DNA of 36,268 bases, from contig NZ_VIGX01000026.1 in NCBI RefSeq assembly GCF_007858475.1, positions 1-36,268 of the forward strand. Reading direction: 5' to 3'. The notes beneath the pieces are model-generated. The model had not been told where the DNA came from, searched no databases, and was given only the letters and a program-made list of their open reading frames with translations. The number at the start of each line of letters is the position of its first letter. The first letter of the stretch is position 1. Below are positions 8,594-16,580 of the stretch, in pieces. This DNA is from Tsukamurella conjunctivitidis (GTDB lineage: Bacteria; Actinomycetota; Actinomycetes; Mycobacteriales; Mycobacteriaceae). The translations under genes and the position numbers were made by a program.

Positions 8594-9787
8594 TTGCATG
8601 ACACCAGGGTGGTGCCCACCATCGAAACGACGAAGCCGCCGCAGGTCGCCGCGCCCGAGAAGGCGCCGGCGAAGCCGAAGCGCGAGCAGACCGCCGACCT
8701 GACGCGCGTCCTCCTGTTCCTGGGCGTCGTGATCGCGCACTGCGTCACCACGATCAACTACACCCCGGACGTGATCCGGCAGACCGGCGCCGTGTCCGCT
8801 GCGCTGCACCTGACCCGGTACGGCTTCGTCGCGGTCACGCTCTTCGTCCTAGTCCTGAGCATGCGCGGGCGCACCATGACGGCGCGCGAATTCTGGCGCA
8901 AGCGCTTCGGGCTCATCGTCGGCCCCTATCTCGTGTGGACCCTCGTCTACTCGATCACCGATCACCTGCTCATCGCCGGAGACCCGTTCCCCTCGCCCGG
9001 GCGCTGGCTCGGCGACCTGGCCCGCACCACCTTCACCGGCGACGCCAAGTACCAGCTGTACTTCCTGCTGATCTCGATGCAGATCTACTTGTTCTTCCCG
9101 GCGCTGCAGAAGCTCTCACGCAAGCTCGAGCGTCACCCGTGGGCGGTCCTGCTGACGGCGGGTGGGATCCAGCTGGGCTTCTTTGCCTTCTACCAGTACT
9201 TCCCGCGGCCTCCGGGCCAGCCGTGGGAGACGATGTTCAACCACATGTGGAAGCTGCTTCCCATGTACGTGTTGTTCGTGGCGATGGGCATGCTCGCCGC
9301 GCAGCACTACGCGAAGGTCGGCCCCTGGCTCCGGTCGCACGCCCTGCGGCTGGTGGCCGTCTGCCTCGCGGCGGGCGCGTTCAGCCTCGTCGTGTACCTG
9401 CGCGACACCGAGCCCGGCATCGTCCCGGACACCGCGACCGCCGCGTGGAACCCGCTGTACCTCCCCTGGTACGTCGCGGCCACGATCCTGATCTGGCTGG
9501 TGGCGATGATGTGGGACGATCTGCGCGCCTCGGGCCGTGCCGTCGGCGAGCGCGCCGTCTCCTACGCGACGATCCGCGCCTTCGGCGTCTTCGCGGTGCA
9601 CCCACTGATGCTCGACATCCTGAGCAAGGCCGGTTTCTTCGAGCTGCTCGGCACGTGGTTCCCCGCCTCCGCGCTGCTGCGCACCGCGACGCTGTCCGTG
9701 GTCGTCCTCGCCATGTCGCTGCTCTTCGTCGACATCGTGCTGCGGACCCCCGTCAGCCGGTGGATCGTGGCTCGCGACCGCATCTGA
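8594..9787 (+). CDS. Acyltransferase-3 family integral membrane protein
   Basis: About 397 residues with roughly ten hydrophobic helices. A charged Pro/Lys-rich N-terminus precedes DLTRVLLFLGVVIAHC, where the His matches the conserved position of acyltransferase-3 helix 1. YGFVAVTLFVLVLSM and RKRFGLIVGPYLVWTL follow as the family's next segments. Such enzymes acetylate or acylate surface polysaccharides and lipids. The start is uncertain: TTG at 8594 and GTG at 8609 or 8612 are all possible and none has a good ribosome site. The gene stands alone between plus-strand and minus-strand neighbours. Confidence 0.8.
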   Translation: MHDTRVVPTIETTKPPQVAAPEKAPAKPKREQTADLTRVLLFLGVVIAHCVTTINYTPDVIRQTGAVSAALHLTRYGFVAVTLFVLVLSMRGRTMTAREFWRKRFGLIVGPYLVWTLVYSITDHLLIAGDPFPSPGRWLGDLARTTFTGDAKYQLYFLLISMQIYLFFPALQKLSRKLERHPWAVLLTAGGIQLGFFAFYQYFPRPPGQPWETMFNHMWKLLPMYVLFVAMGMLAAQHYAKVGPWLRSHALRLVAVCLAAGAFSLVVYLRDTEPGIVPDTATAAWNPLYLPWYVAATILIWLVAMMWDDLRASGRAVGERAVSYATIRAFGVFAVHPLMLDILSKAGFFELLGTWFPASALLRTATLSVVVLAMSLLFVDIVLRTPVSRWIVARDRI

Positions 9788-9800
9788 CCGCGCCCTCGGG

Positions 9801-11096
9801 TCAGTACCAACTCGACGGTGCCGCCTGCGGCTTCTGCACCCAGAGCGCGTCCGTCGGGACGCCCGGCGCCCCGGTCCGCCACCGGCGGATCGCCTCGTCG
9901 CGCAGCGGCTGGTCGAACTGCTCGTTGCGCATCCGCTGGTCCACGTACAGCAACGTCTGCACGCCGGCCAGGAAAGGCACCGTGAGGAGCTGCGCGATGA
10001 ACGATCCGACGCCGGTGACCGCGAGCGCGGGCAGCGTCAGCCCAGCGAGGGTGTCGGCACCGTCGCCGCCGTCGACAACGGCGGCGACGATAGTGCTCGG
10101 GATCGAGACGACGATCGCGATGATGCCGGTGATCAGGTACGTCAGCAGCAGGACGCCGAGGACCCGCCAGAAGCCGGGCTTCTGCAACTCGTAGCCCCGC
10201 TTGAGCGCGGCGATCGGGCCGAGGTGCTCAAGGACCACCGCGGGGTACGAGAGCGAGACGGTCGGCAGGAGCGCCAGGTACCCGACGACCAGCACGAGGA
10301 ACAGCACGAACGCCACGAGGACCGCAACGAGGGGGCCCGCATCGCCCGACGCCACCCCGATGAGGACGACGAGGCCGACCACGACGGCGGTCGGCACGAG
10401 GAAGATGAGGAACTGCAGCAGGCTCAGCCCGATCAGCGACGGCAGGCGCGGACCGATCGCCCGCACCGCTACGCCGACCGTCGTCCGCTCCCCCATGACC
10501 GCGCGGGCGACCGCGACCGTCAGGACTCCCGTGAGGAACAACGTGGCGATCCCGGCGATCAGCCCGATGCCGAAGCCGAGCCCCGTCGCGGTCGCCAGGT
10601 CACCGAAGAACTCCGCGTCCTCGGCGTCCGAGTCCACCGCGATGCGGGTCATCGGAACCTGCGCGAGGAGGACGATCAACTCGGTCACCAGCAGGAACAC
10701 AGCCGTCACGCCGACCATGACGCCCGGGTTGGTGCGGATGGCCGCGACCGCGCCGCTGTAGATCGCGCCCAGGTCGAGCGGGCGGAGCGGGATGATGCCG
10801 ACCTTCACGTCGGGCGCCGGCGCGCCCCAGCCGGGGGCGGGCGGGACGTACCCCGGCTGGGCGTACCCCGGCTGGCTGTAGCCCGGCTGGGCGTACCCCG
10901 GCTGCGCGTAACCCGGCTGGGCCTGGCCGTGCGGCTGCGCCCACGGATCGCCGGAGGGATACTGCGGCGGCCCCGCCTGCTGCCCGTCGTACTGGGTGCC
11001 GCCCTGCTGCGGGTCACCGTGGGCTGGCGCGCCCCACTGGCCGTCGGGGCCGTAGCTGGGCTGATTGCCGGTTCCGTCGGAATTCACAGCACTCAT
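9801..11096 (-). CDS. Multi-pass membrane protein, glycerophosphodiester-phosphodiesterase membrane-domain-like
   Basis: 431 residues. The N-terminal 105 are disordered, rich in Gln, Gly, Pro and Tyr, and hold five consecutive QPGY-x repeats (about residues 66-90). The rest has six to seven long hydrophobic helices with RPLDLGAIYSGAVAAIRTNP before the first and LKRGYELQKPGFWRVLG in a cytoplasmic loop, a layout I associate with the GPDPase membrane-domain family in actinobacteria. The function is unknown; the tail could be an interaction platform. The ATG at 11096 is preferred over an upstream ATG at 11114 because the shorter N-terminus is typical, but ribosome signals are weak for both. Confidence 0.75.
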   Translation of the reverse strand: MSAVNSDGTGNQPSYGPDGQWGAPAHGDPQQGGTQYDGQQAGPPQYPSGDPWAQPHGQAQPGYAQPGYAQPGYSQPGYAQPGYVPPAPGWGAPAPDVKVGIIPLRPLDLGAIYSGAVAAIRTNPGVMVGVTAVFLLVTELIVLLAQVPMTRIAVDSDAEDAEFFGDLATATGLGFGIGLIAGIATLFLTGVLTVAVARAVMGERTTVGVAVRAIGPRLPSLIGLSLLQFLIFLVPTAVVVGLVVLIGVASGDAGPLVAVLVAFVLFLVLVVGYLALLPTVSLSYPAVVLEHLGPIAALKRGYELQKPGFWRVLGVLLLTYLITGIIAIVVSIPSTIVAAVVDGGDGADTLAGLTLPALAVTGVGSFIAQLLTVPFLAGVQTLLYVDQRMRNEQFDQPLRDEAIRRWRTGAPGVPTDALWVQKPQAAPSSWY

Positions 11097-11196
11097 CCTG
11101 CATTGCGAATGCACTCATTTCAACTTCACGTCCTGCCGTCGCCCGTAGGGTGGGCGACGATCTGAATCTTCTCCACGACCACCGATCGGAGAGCGC

Positions 11197-11556
11197 GTGA
11201 TCCTGGTGACCGGAGCGACGGGGGTCATCGGGCAACGCGTGGTCGCGCAGCTCGTCGCCGACGGCGTATCCGTCCGCGCGACCAGCCGGAATCCGGCCTC
11301 GGCGGACCTCCCCAACGGCGTCGAGAGGGCGGACTCGGCCGCCCCGGCACGCGCGCTCCTCGACGGCTGCTCGGCCGCGCTCGTCGTCGCGTCGGCGTTG
11401 GGCGCCGCACAGGAAGAGCGGCTCACGGCGCTGGTCGAGGCGGCGACCGTCGCGGCGTCCGCACCCGCTCCGAGTGGTGTCGTCGAGGCCGTCACTGGAC
11501 GGCCGGCCCGCAGGTACGCACAGTGGGTAGCCGACCACGCCGAGCTCTTCCGGTGA
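11197..11556 (+). pseudogene. NmrA-like NAD(P)-binding protein, internally deleted remnant
   Basis: 119 residues where the family has about 270-290. It opens with a complete Rossmann start (ILVTGATGVIGQRVVAQLVA, T-G-A-T-G-x-I-G) and a second strand with ATSRNPA. At residue about 90 it jumps straight to the family's C-terminal signature, VTGRPARRYAQWVADH. The catalytic and substrate-binding middle is missing, yet the frame is kept. The simplest reading is an in-frame deletion. The product may still fold as a nucleotide-binding stub, but an oxidoreductase function is unlikely. The start is GTG at 11197. Confidence 0.6.
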
Positions 11557-11608
11557 GCCTCGCTGCGGCTGCGGGCGGGCGGAATTCCGTCCGCCGGGCC
11601 GCATGCCG

Positions 11609-11614
11609 TAACAT
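11609..11614 (+). promoter_or_regulatory. Possible -10 element of the tRNA-Gly gene
   Basis: TAACAT lies 26 bases before the tRNA 5' end, a suitable distance for a short leader. No convincing -35 was seen. Confidence 0.25.
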
Positions 11615-11639
11615 GTCTCGCGCGCCGGAAACGGCGCAC

Positions 11640-11713
11640 GCGGGCGTAGCTCAATGGTAGAGCCCTAGTCTTCCAAACTAGCTACGCGGGTTCGATTCCC
11701 GTCGCCCGCTCCA
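11640..11713 (+). tRNA. tRNA-Gly (anticodon TCC)
   Basis: A full cloverleaf can be drawn: acceptor GCGGGCG pairs with CGCCCGC, the D arm contains AGCTCAATGGTAGAGC, and the anticodon stem CTAGT/ACTAG carries loop CTTCCAA with anticodon TCC at 11672-11674. The T arm has GGTTCGATTCC. CCA is encoded at 11711-11713. A tyrosine integrase gene follows within 900 bases, so the 3' half of this tRNA is the likely attachment core (attL side). Confidence 0.95.
11672..11713 (+). other. Probable attL core (3' half of tRNA-Gly)
   Basis: The boundary between compact host genes and prophage genes falls here, and tyrosine integrases commonly target the 3' half of tRNA genes. No second copy of this stretch is seen elsewhere in the window, so attR must lie to the right of base 36268. 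The exact core length cannot be fixed without attR. Confidence 0.55.
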
Positions 11714-11717
11714 CGAA

Positions 11718-11765
11718 AGACCCCCTGGTCAGCGGCCACAAACCGCAGGTCAGGGGGTCTTTTTG
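11718..11765 (+). terminator. Rho-independent terminator after tRNA-Gly
   Basis: A perfect 10-base stem, AGACCCCCTG (11718-11727) with CAGGGGGTCT (11751-11760), encloses a 23-base loop and is followed by a run of T at 11761-11764. Confidence 0.85.
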
Positions 11766-11829
11766 ACTAACAGTTCGGGGTATCGACCCTGGCAGGATTC
11801 GGCACCTTTCAGCAGTCTTGGGCAGGCCG

Positions 11830-11851
11830 TAGTGTCACAGATAGTGTCACA
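11830..11851 (+). repeat. Tandem direct repeat TAGTGTCACA, candidate integrase arm sites
   Basis: TAGTGTCACA occurs at 11830-11839 and again at 11842-11851, a 12-base pitch, between the attachment tRNA and the first phage gene. A shorter relative, GTCACAGA, occurs at 13909-13916 just after the integrase gene. Arm-type binding sites of tyrosine integrases are usually short direct repeats in this position. The function is inferred. Confidence 0.4.
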
Positions 11852-11881
11852 AGAAACCGCTCCTGAGCTGGAGGTTTCACG

Positions 11882-12595
11882 ATGACCGGCACACCCGAGG
11901 GCCCCGACGTTGCACAGGTTGCACCGCCCGCCGATCTGATCCGCGAGGGCCGTGAGAAGCTGGCAGCAGTAACACCCGGCGACTGGCTCATCCATGACCG
12001 TGGAATTGGCGTCGAGGTGCACGCGCCGAACGGCGCAGACTCGGCGGACCCAGGTGGGACGCACTGCCTCACTGACGACGATGTGTTCAATGAGCGGTAC
12101 GTGCCTGGGAGCACCGGGAACGCTGAGTTCATCGTGTGGGCGCGGAACAACCTGCCCGCCGTGCTGGACGCGCTCGAAAGCATGCAAGCCAAACGAGAGC
12201 GCCGAGGTCGAGCATTCGTGACTGCGGTCCAGGAGCGCGACACTCTATGGCATGCGCTCGAGCAGATACTCCACGTTCAGCTGCACGAGAGCATGGAGTG
12301 GGAGACAGTCCAGCGGATCGTAGACGCCGGGATCGAGGGCTTTGACGAGGCGTACGGCTACCCGGACATTCCTAACAGCTACCGGGCGGTGACGACCGCC
12401 GAGGATCTGGACGCGCTGCCCCTTCGCACCGTTGCGGTCGAACCCGACACCGATCATGTGTGGATCCGTCACAGCGAGAAGTGGCACTGCTCCTGCGACG
12501 GAACCGGCGTTGAGTGGACCAGCGCGGAAGTGTTCGGCGACCTGGGAACAGGTGGCCGCCCACTCACTGTTGTCTGGCTCCCCGAGGAGTCTTGA
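11882..12595 (+). CDS. Phage protein, Ead/Ea22-like N-terminal region
   Basis: 237 residues. The stretch NAEFIVWARNNLPAVLDALE (about 80-100) is the hallmark of phage Ead/Ea22-like proteins, followed by a helical segment. The C-terminal part (about 160-237) has a separate small domain with HVWIRHSEKWHCSCDG. The function is unknown; such proteins are non-essential early genes in many temperate phages. A GGAGG ribosome site lies at a good distance from the ATG. The stop overlaps the integrase start by one base (TGATG), so the two are probably co-translated. Confidence 0.75.
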   Translation: MTGTPEGPDVAQVAPPADLIREGREKLAAVTPGDWLIHDRGIGVEVHAPNGADSADPGGTHCLTDDDVFNERYVPGSTGNAEFIVWARNNLPAVLDALESMQAKRERRGRAFVTAVQERDTLWHALEQILHVQLHESMEWETVQRIVDAGIEGFDEAYGYPDIPNSYRAVTTAEDLDALPLRTVAVEPDTDHVWIRHSEKWHCSCDGTGVEWTSAEVFGDLGTGGRPLTVVWLPEES

Positions 12596-13884
12596 TGGCA
12601 GCCGAGAAGAAGAAGCGGCGAGCCAAAGGCGACGGATCCATCTTCCAACGCGCCGACGGCTACTGGGTCGCCGTCGTCGAACTCCCACCCGGCCTCAACG
12701 GCAAACGCAACAGCAAACGCATCGTCCGCAAATCCAAAGCCGACGCCATGACCGAACTCCGCAAAATCCGCACCCAAGTCGAACGCGGCGAAGTCGTCAC
12801 CAGCCGCAACGTCATCATGTCCGTCTGGTGCGAACACTGGCTCACCGAAATCGCCCCCACCAAACTCCGCCCCGCCGCACTCGACACCAACCGGTCCTAC
12901 ATCAACAACCACATCCTCCCCGCCATCGGACGCAAACGACTCGACCGCCTCACCGCCGACGACATCCGCTCCGTCACCCGCATCATGACCCGCCCCACCG
13001 AAGAAGGCGGCAAAGGACTCGCAACCGGCACCGCCAAAAACGTCCACTGGCTCATGTCCGGCATCCTCGACGACGCCGTCAAATCCGGCCGCGTCCACAA
13101 CAACGTCGTCGACCGCGTCGCACCTCCCGCCGTCGTCCGCACCGTACGCCGACCACTCACCTACACCGAGTGCATGGAAATCCTCCGACACCTCGCCGCA
13201 CACGCAGACGCCACCCGCAACACCCCCGACGAACTCCCCGCCGTCCAAGCACTCGCACGCTGGACCTTCGGCATCTTCACCGGCACACGCCAAGAAGACA
13301 TCCTCGGCCTCACCTGGGACATGATCGACCTCAACACCGCAACCGCCGACATCCGCCGATCACTCCAATGGCTCCCCCTCCGCGACGGCTACTCCCGCGG
13401 CCACGGCAGGCACCTCACCGGCCCCGACCTCTACCCCCGCGAAGCCTTCAAAGTCGACCCCGGCGTCGTCTTCGAACCACTCTGGCGATCCGCCTGCCTC
13501 GTCGAAACCAAAACCCGACGCCGCCGAATCGTCCCCCTCATCCCCCAACTCGTCGCATCCCTCCGCCGACTCCACGAAATCGACACCACCCAACGCGCCG
13601 GCAACCTCGTCTTCACCCGCCCCGACGGCCGCCCACTACGCCGCCAAGACGACACCAATGCATGGAACGAGCTGTGCCGCGGCCTCGGCATCGAAGGCGT
13701 CCACCAACACGGCGCACGGCACACCACCGCCACCCTGCTCCTCGAGGCCAGTGTACCTGAGGACGTGCGGATGGCGATTCTCGGTCACAGCACGGCGGCT
13801 GCTCATCGTGGGTACGCGCACGTCGACCAGACCGTCACCCGCGCCGCACTCGAAGGCGCATTCAGCGGGATGCTCGACGGCTAG
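12595..13884 (+). CDS. int: Tyrosine site-specific recombinase (phage integrase)
   Basis: 429 residues, standard for the family. Layout: N-terminal arm-binding region (about 10-50, GDGSIFQRADGYWVAVVELP), SAM-like core-binding domain (about 75-165), and catalytic domain with the first Arg in FTGTRQEDILGLTW, the His-x-x-Arg box in HQHGARHTTATLLLE, GHS, and the nucleophile Tyr in AHRGYAHV. It joins and excises the phage at the tRNA-Gly attachment site. Odd: the middle of the gene (about 12615-13735) uses almost only C- or A-ending codons (GAA, CAA, AAA), while the last 45 codons switch to G/T-ending ones. This suggests a recombinant gene. Confidence 0.95.
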   Translation: MAAEKKKRRAKGDGSIFQRADGYWVAVVELPPGLNGKRNSKRIVRKSKADAMTELRKIRTQVERGEVVTSRNVIMSVWCEHWLTEIAPTKLRPAALDTNRSYINNHILPAIGRKRLDRLTADDIRSVTRIMTRPTEEGGKGLATGTAKNVHWLMSGILDDAVKSGRVHNNVVDRVAPPAVVRTVRRPLTYTECMEILRHLAAHADATRNTPDELPAVQALARWTFGIFTGTRQEDILGLTWDMIDLNTATADIRRSLQWLPLRDGYSRGHGRHLTGPDLYPREAFKVDPGVVFEPLWRSACLVETKTRRRRIVPLIPQLVASLRRLHEIDTTQRAGNLVFTRPDGRPLRRQDDTNAWNELCRGLGIEGVHQHGARHTTATLLLEASVPEDVRMAILGHSTAAAHRGYAHVDQTVTRAALEGAFSGMLDG

Positions 13885-14112
13885 GCAGACGGCCGCGCAA
13901 GGGAGTCCGTCACAGACCTAGCGCTTGTTAGGCCAGATTCCCGCCAGGGCAACATCTTCCGATCACTAACGGTCGCGCTTCCTGCACCGTCGATGCCCGT
14001 CATGAAATGCAGCCCGGCTTGTAGCGACTTGTCGGACCCCGGCGATACCGTGGGTGACACAGCACACCCGCCGGCCACTTCCCGGCTCGCACGACCCCCA
14101 AGGAACAGCCTC

Positions 14113-14322
14113 ATGTTTGACGCCGCCTCAGCGACCGCATCCGAGATTATCCAGCGAACCGCCGCGCTCCGCGTCATCGGGAAGCACTGCGATGCGATTG
14201 ACTACAGTCGGCAGACGACAGTGGAACTCGAGATGCTAGGCGTCATCCTCGGGGCCGTCGTGGACGGCACGCTTACCGAGACCCTTCGTGCGAGCTTCGG
14301 CGTCGGCCTGCTCGCGAGTTAG
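14113..14322 (+). CDS. Small hypothetical protein (doubtful)
   Basis: 69 residues with no recognised domain; helical and Ala-rich. An AAGGA ribosome site precedes the ATG. It overlaps the convergent repressor gene by 87 bases, so one of the two 3' ends may be unused. I include it because start signals are reasonable. The 228 bases between it and the integrase show no other gene. Confidence 0.35.
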   Translation: MFDAASATASEIIQRTAALRVIGKHCDAIDYSRQTTVELEMLGVILGAVVDGTLTETLRASFGVGLLAS

Positions 14323-14670
14323 CGCTAGAACGAGTCTCTGCTTCGCCACCAACTCCTCGATCATGTCCGAGACCACCCGTCGCTGCTTCTTGTCAAGAAG
14401 GTGTGCACCCTCGGGGATAGTGATCGGATCACCCTCAGGCTCATCGTCACGTACGGACCGCAGGCGCTCTATAGACACTTTGAACGCCCGACTGACCGCC
14501 ACCCATGTCTCGTTCGTGGGGTTTCGGGTCTTCCCGTTGAGGAAGTTCGTGAGCGAAGACGTCGCAAGGCCGGTCACTCGCTCAAGGTCTGCTTGGTTGC
14601 GAATATCGACCCCCGTCTCGTCAGCGAGCGCGAGGTACTTCGCAGGCAGGTCTTTCGGTGCTGCTGGCAT
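14236..14670 (-). CDS. Phage immunity repressor-like HTH protein
   Basis: 144 residues. A Cro/C1-type helix-turn-helix lies at about 22-70 (NQADLERVTGLATSSLTNFL, then NGKTRNP and TWVAVSRAF). A basic, helical C-terminus follows with no LexA-like protease motif, so induction would not be by RecA-driven self-cleavage. It is transcribed leftward, divergent from a Cro-like gene, as in the immunity switch of temperate phages. The ATG at 14670 has a GGAAGG ribosome site; the open frame upstream of it has no support. Confidence 0.8.
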   Translation of the reverse strand: MPAAPKDLPAKYLALADETGVDIRNQADLERVTGLATSSLTNFLNGKTRNPTNETWVAVSRAFKVSIERLRSVRDDEPEGDPITIPEGAHLLDKKQRRVVSDMIEELVAKQRLVLALTREQADAEARTKGLGKRAVHDGPEDDA

Positions 14671-14711
14671 GCCGTGAACCTTCCACTGAGGGATGGACCT
14701 TGGCAACCTAC

Positions 14712-14740
14712 CAACTATCCAGACTGGAAAGTAATCCCAA
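14712..14740 (-). promoter_or_regulatory. Candidate leftward promoter of the repressor gene
   Basis: Read leftward, TTGGGA (14740-14735), 17 bases, then TAGTTG (14717-14712). A TGGAAAG motif at 14725-14731 lies inside the spacer. Confidence 0.35.
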
Positions 14741-14792
14741 GCGTGTAACACCAGGTCACGCACGTCAGCGCGAGAAATTTCCCCCTCAAGGC

Positions 14793-14821
14793 TTTACAAG
14801 GTTGGAAAGGTGCGTTAGTCT
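14793..14821 (+). promoter_or_regulatory. Candidate rightward early promoter
   Basis: TTTACA (14793-14798), 17 bases, then TAGTCT (14816-14821). The spacer contains TGGAAAG at 14803-14809, the same motif that sits in the spacer of the opposing promoter, so one operator sequence could control both directions. Confidence 0.4.
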
Positions 14822-14857
14822 TGCTGGACATTGGAGCAACAGGAGGTGACAACACCA

Positions 14858-15187
14858 GTGGAACCGCAGGACTACGCCGAGCTGCAGGTATCGGCAGACA
14901 AGTTCAAGGAGTACGTGCAGGATCTCGGTTCGTACCGCACCTTCGCGGACGACTCGACAGCGCTGCTGCAGAAGCAGCGCCGGGACCGTGCGCGACGACG
15001 CCGGTCTGCGATCCGTGACGACGAGCCGGGCAGCATCTCGCACTCGCTGATCTCTCAGCTCGCTAACGGCATCACCCGCAACACTCACCCCGATCGCGCC
15101 AGAGCGATCTCCAAGATGCTCGGGCGAGATGACCTTTTCGTCGTCCGAAGCTCCAACCTCCAGCCGCCTGTTCGAAAGACGGCCTAA
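14858..15187 (+). CDS. Cro-like phage regulator
   Basis: 109 residues. The C-terminal half contains an HTH-like stretch (HSLISQLANGITRNTHPDRA, then RAISKMLG), preceded by a basic patch KQRRDRARRRR. It is the first rightward gene after the immunity region, the usual place of Cro. The GTG at 14858 is chosen because a near-perfect AGGAGGTGA ribosome site lies at 14841-14849; an upstream TTG is less likely. Confidence 0.7.
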   Translation: MEPQDYAELQVSADKFKEYVQDLGSYRTFADDSTALLQKQRRDRARRRRSAIRDDEPGSISHSLISQLANGITRNTHPDRARAISKMLGRDDLFVVRSSNLQPPVRKTA

Positions 15188-15204
15188 CCCCCGGACACGA
15201 AAAA

Positions 15205-15228
15205 GCCGGCCCGCTGCAACGGACCGGC
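15205..15228 (-). terminator. Weak hairpin, possible leftward terminator
   Basis: GCCGGCCCG and CGGACCGGC pair with one mismatch. A run of A on the left (15200-15204) would be a U run for a leftward transcript. It is equally possible that it is only a leader structure for the next rightward gene. Confidence 0.35.
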
Positions 15229-15262
15229 CAGGCACCCCGCCCCATCGGAAGGAGAGAACAAG

Positions 15263-15616
15263 ATGCATCACCAGTTTACCGCACCGCCCCCAACCCGGGT
15301 AGCGCGAACCAGCTCCACCCCAGGGATCGGCGTCCTGGGAATCGAAGACCTCAAGTCAGCGACACGTACCGTGCTCGATAACGCAGGGGTGACTTGGAGT
15401 CCGAACCGTATCGTGAAGGTGTGTCTCCGGTTCGCCCGAGACGTTCATGGCAGCGGCTGGGACTTCTTCGACTTCATCACCACAGAGCTTGCGATCTCTG
15501 CCGAGGAGAAGCGAAATCTTCGCGACGACCCGGAGGTTCAGCGCATCTTTCGCTTCGGCCTTGATCCGACGGGTGAGCAGGCGGTCGGCAACGTTATGCG
15601 CGAGCGGGGCTACTGA
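15263..15616 (+). CDS. Phage protein of unknown function
   Basis: 117 residues, soluble. A disordered Pro/Thr-rich start is followed by a helical domain (about 28-117) with WSPNRIVKVCLRFARDVH and a GWDFFDF aromatic patch. I recognise no family. A strong GGAAGGAG ribosome site precedes the ATG. The next gene starts one base after its stop. Confidence 0.65.
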   Translation: MHHQFTAPPPTRVARTSSTPGIGVLGIEDLKSATRTVLDNAGVTWSPNRIVKVCLRFARDVHGSGWDFFDFITTELAISAEEKRNLRDDPEVQRIFRFGLDPTGEQAVGNVMRERGY

Positions 15617-15617
15617 C

Positions 15618-16067
15618 ATGATCTTCAACCGCAAATCGCCCGCCGGCTTCGTGGAGCGCGCCCTCACCGGTGTCGGCTACGGGTTCGATCGGACGAACAA
15701 GTCGGGCTGGTCAGTGTTCACGCGCACCGGATCGCCGGATGTTCCAGTGAATCCGCGGATCGCTGAGCGCGATGCCCGGCACCTGGTGGTTCGCATCGAG
15801 AAGTCGCATGGCGTGGCGCAGTCGACGAACAAGCGCAATCCGGAGGCGATTCGGGAGCGGCGTGCGGCTGAGCGTGCTCGGATTCAGGCCGCGATGGATC
15901 GTTTGGATGCGGAGCGTGCCGAGTTGATCCGTCGACGTGAGCTGCTTCCGTCTGGTGATTTCGACTTGATGTCGCTGTCCGAGCGGTTGCGGCTGGAGCG
16001 GGAGATTGCCCGTATCGAGCGTGAGCGTCGCGAGTGGGTGCAGTTGATGCGCCAAGAGTCCGCGTAG
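15618..16067 (+). CDS. Phage protein with C-terminal coiled coil
   Basis: 149 residues. The N-terminal 70 are mixed; residues 75-149 are an almost uninterrupted charged helix (RRAAERARIQAAMDRLDAER and later RLRLEREIARIERERREW), a clear coiled coil. The codons are rich in G/T endings (CGT, GAG, GCG), unlike the integrase. Function unknown. The ribosome site is weak and translation may be coupled to the upstream gene. Confidence 0.6.
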   Translation: MIFNRKSPAGFVERALTGVGYGFDRTNKSGWSVFTRTGSPDVPVNPRIAERDARHLVVRIEKSHGVAQSTNKRNPEAIRERRAAERARIQAAMDRLDAERAELIRRRELLPSGDFDLMSLSERLRLEREIARIERERREWVQLMRQESA

Positions 16068-16143
16068 CTCCCCATCCTTCTTATTCCTGGCCCCGTCTCG
16101 CACCTCAGCGACGCGGGGCCGATCTATACCCCAGGAGTGCCAC

Positions 16144-16374
16144 ATGGCAACCATCATTCACCTTCCGCCCGAGGTCGAAGTCCAACGTCTCCGCCGTGAG
16201 AATCACCGCCTCGAGGACGCCCTTCACACCGTCTGGCAGCGGCTCATCACCCTCGAGGCCTCCGTGCAGGGCAGCGGCAAGCATCTCGACTCGTGGACTG
16301 ACGAGCAGCTTCGCGACGTGTCTGACCTCGCCGCGTTCGCCGCCAACCACTACACGGGGCAGGTGGCGTCATGA
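16144..16374 (+). CDS. Small coiled-coil phage protein
   Basis: 76 residues with a heptad-like helix at 8-45 (EVEVQRLRRENHRLEDALH). AGGAG lies upstream at good spacing. It overlaps the next gene by ATGA and starts the long coupled array. Function unknown. Confidence 0.6.
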   Translation: MATIIHLPPEVEVQRLRRENHRLEDALHTVWQRLITLEASVQGSGKHLDSWTDEQLRDVSDLAAFAANHYTGQVAS

Positions 16375-16580
16375 CAACCATCAGCGAGCGCATCGCCCGC
16401 CGCTTCGTGCTCAGGCAACTCGTAGACGACGGCCCACGTCGATTCGATCGCTCGAGCGCAATGAGCGCCCTGCTTGTGAATGACGCCGCTTGGTGGCTGG
16501 TGTCGCAGGGTCTCGTCACCCACCGTGACGGCATCTTCGTGTACGTCGGCCCCGTCAAGGCTGAAGCGGTGGCGTCATGA
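16371..16580 (+). CDS. Small phage protein, possible winged-helix
   Basis: 69 residues. The pattern helix-helix-short strand (RFVLRQLVDDGP, AAWWLVSQGLVTHRDGIFVY) looks like a mini winged-helix fold, but this is only a shape argument. It is coupled to both neighbours through 4-base overlaps. Confidence 0.55.
   Translation: MTTISERIARRFVLRQLVDDGPRRFDRSSAMSALLVNDAAWWLVSQGLVTHRDGIFVYVGPVKAEAVAS

Noticed and set aside
11750-12187. Minus-strand frame before the integrase
   Set aside because: No ribosome site or known motif, and it opposes a plus-strand gene with an Ead/Ea22-like signature.
12432-13760. Long Arg/Pro/His-rich frame over the integrase
   Set aside because: Low-complexity shadow created by the integrase gene's C-rich codons; the integrase has full catalytic motifs.
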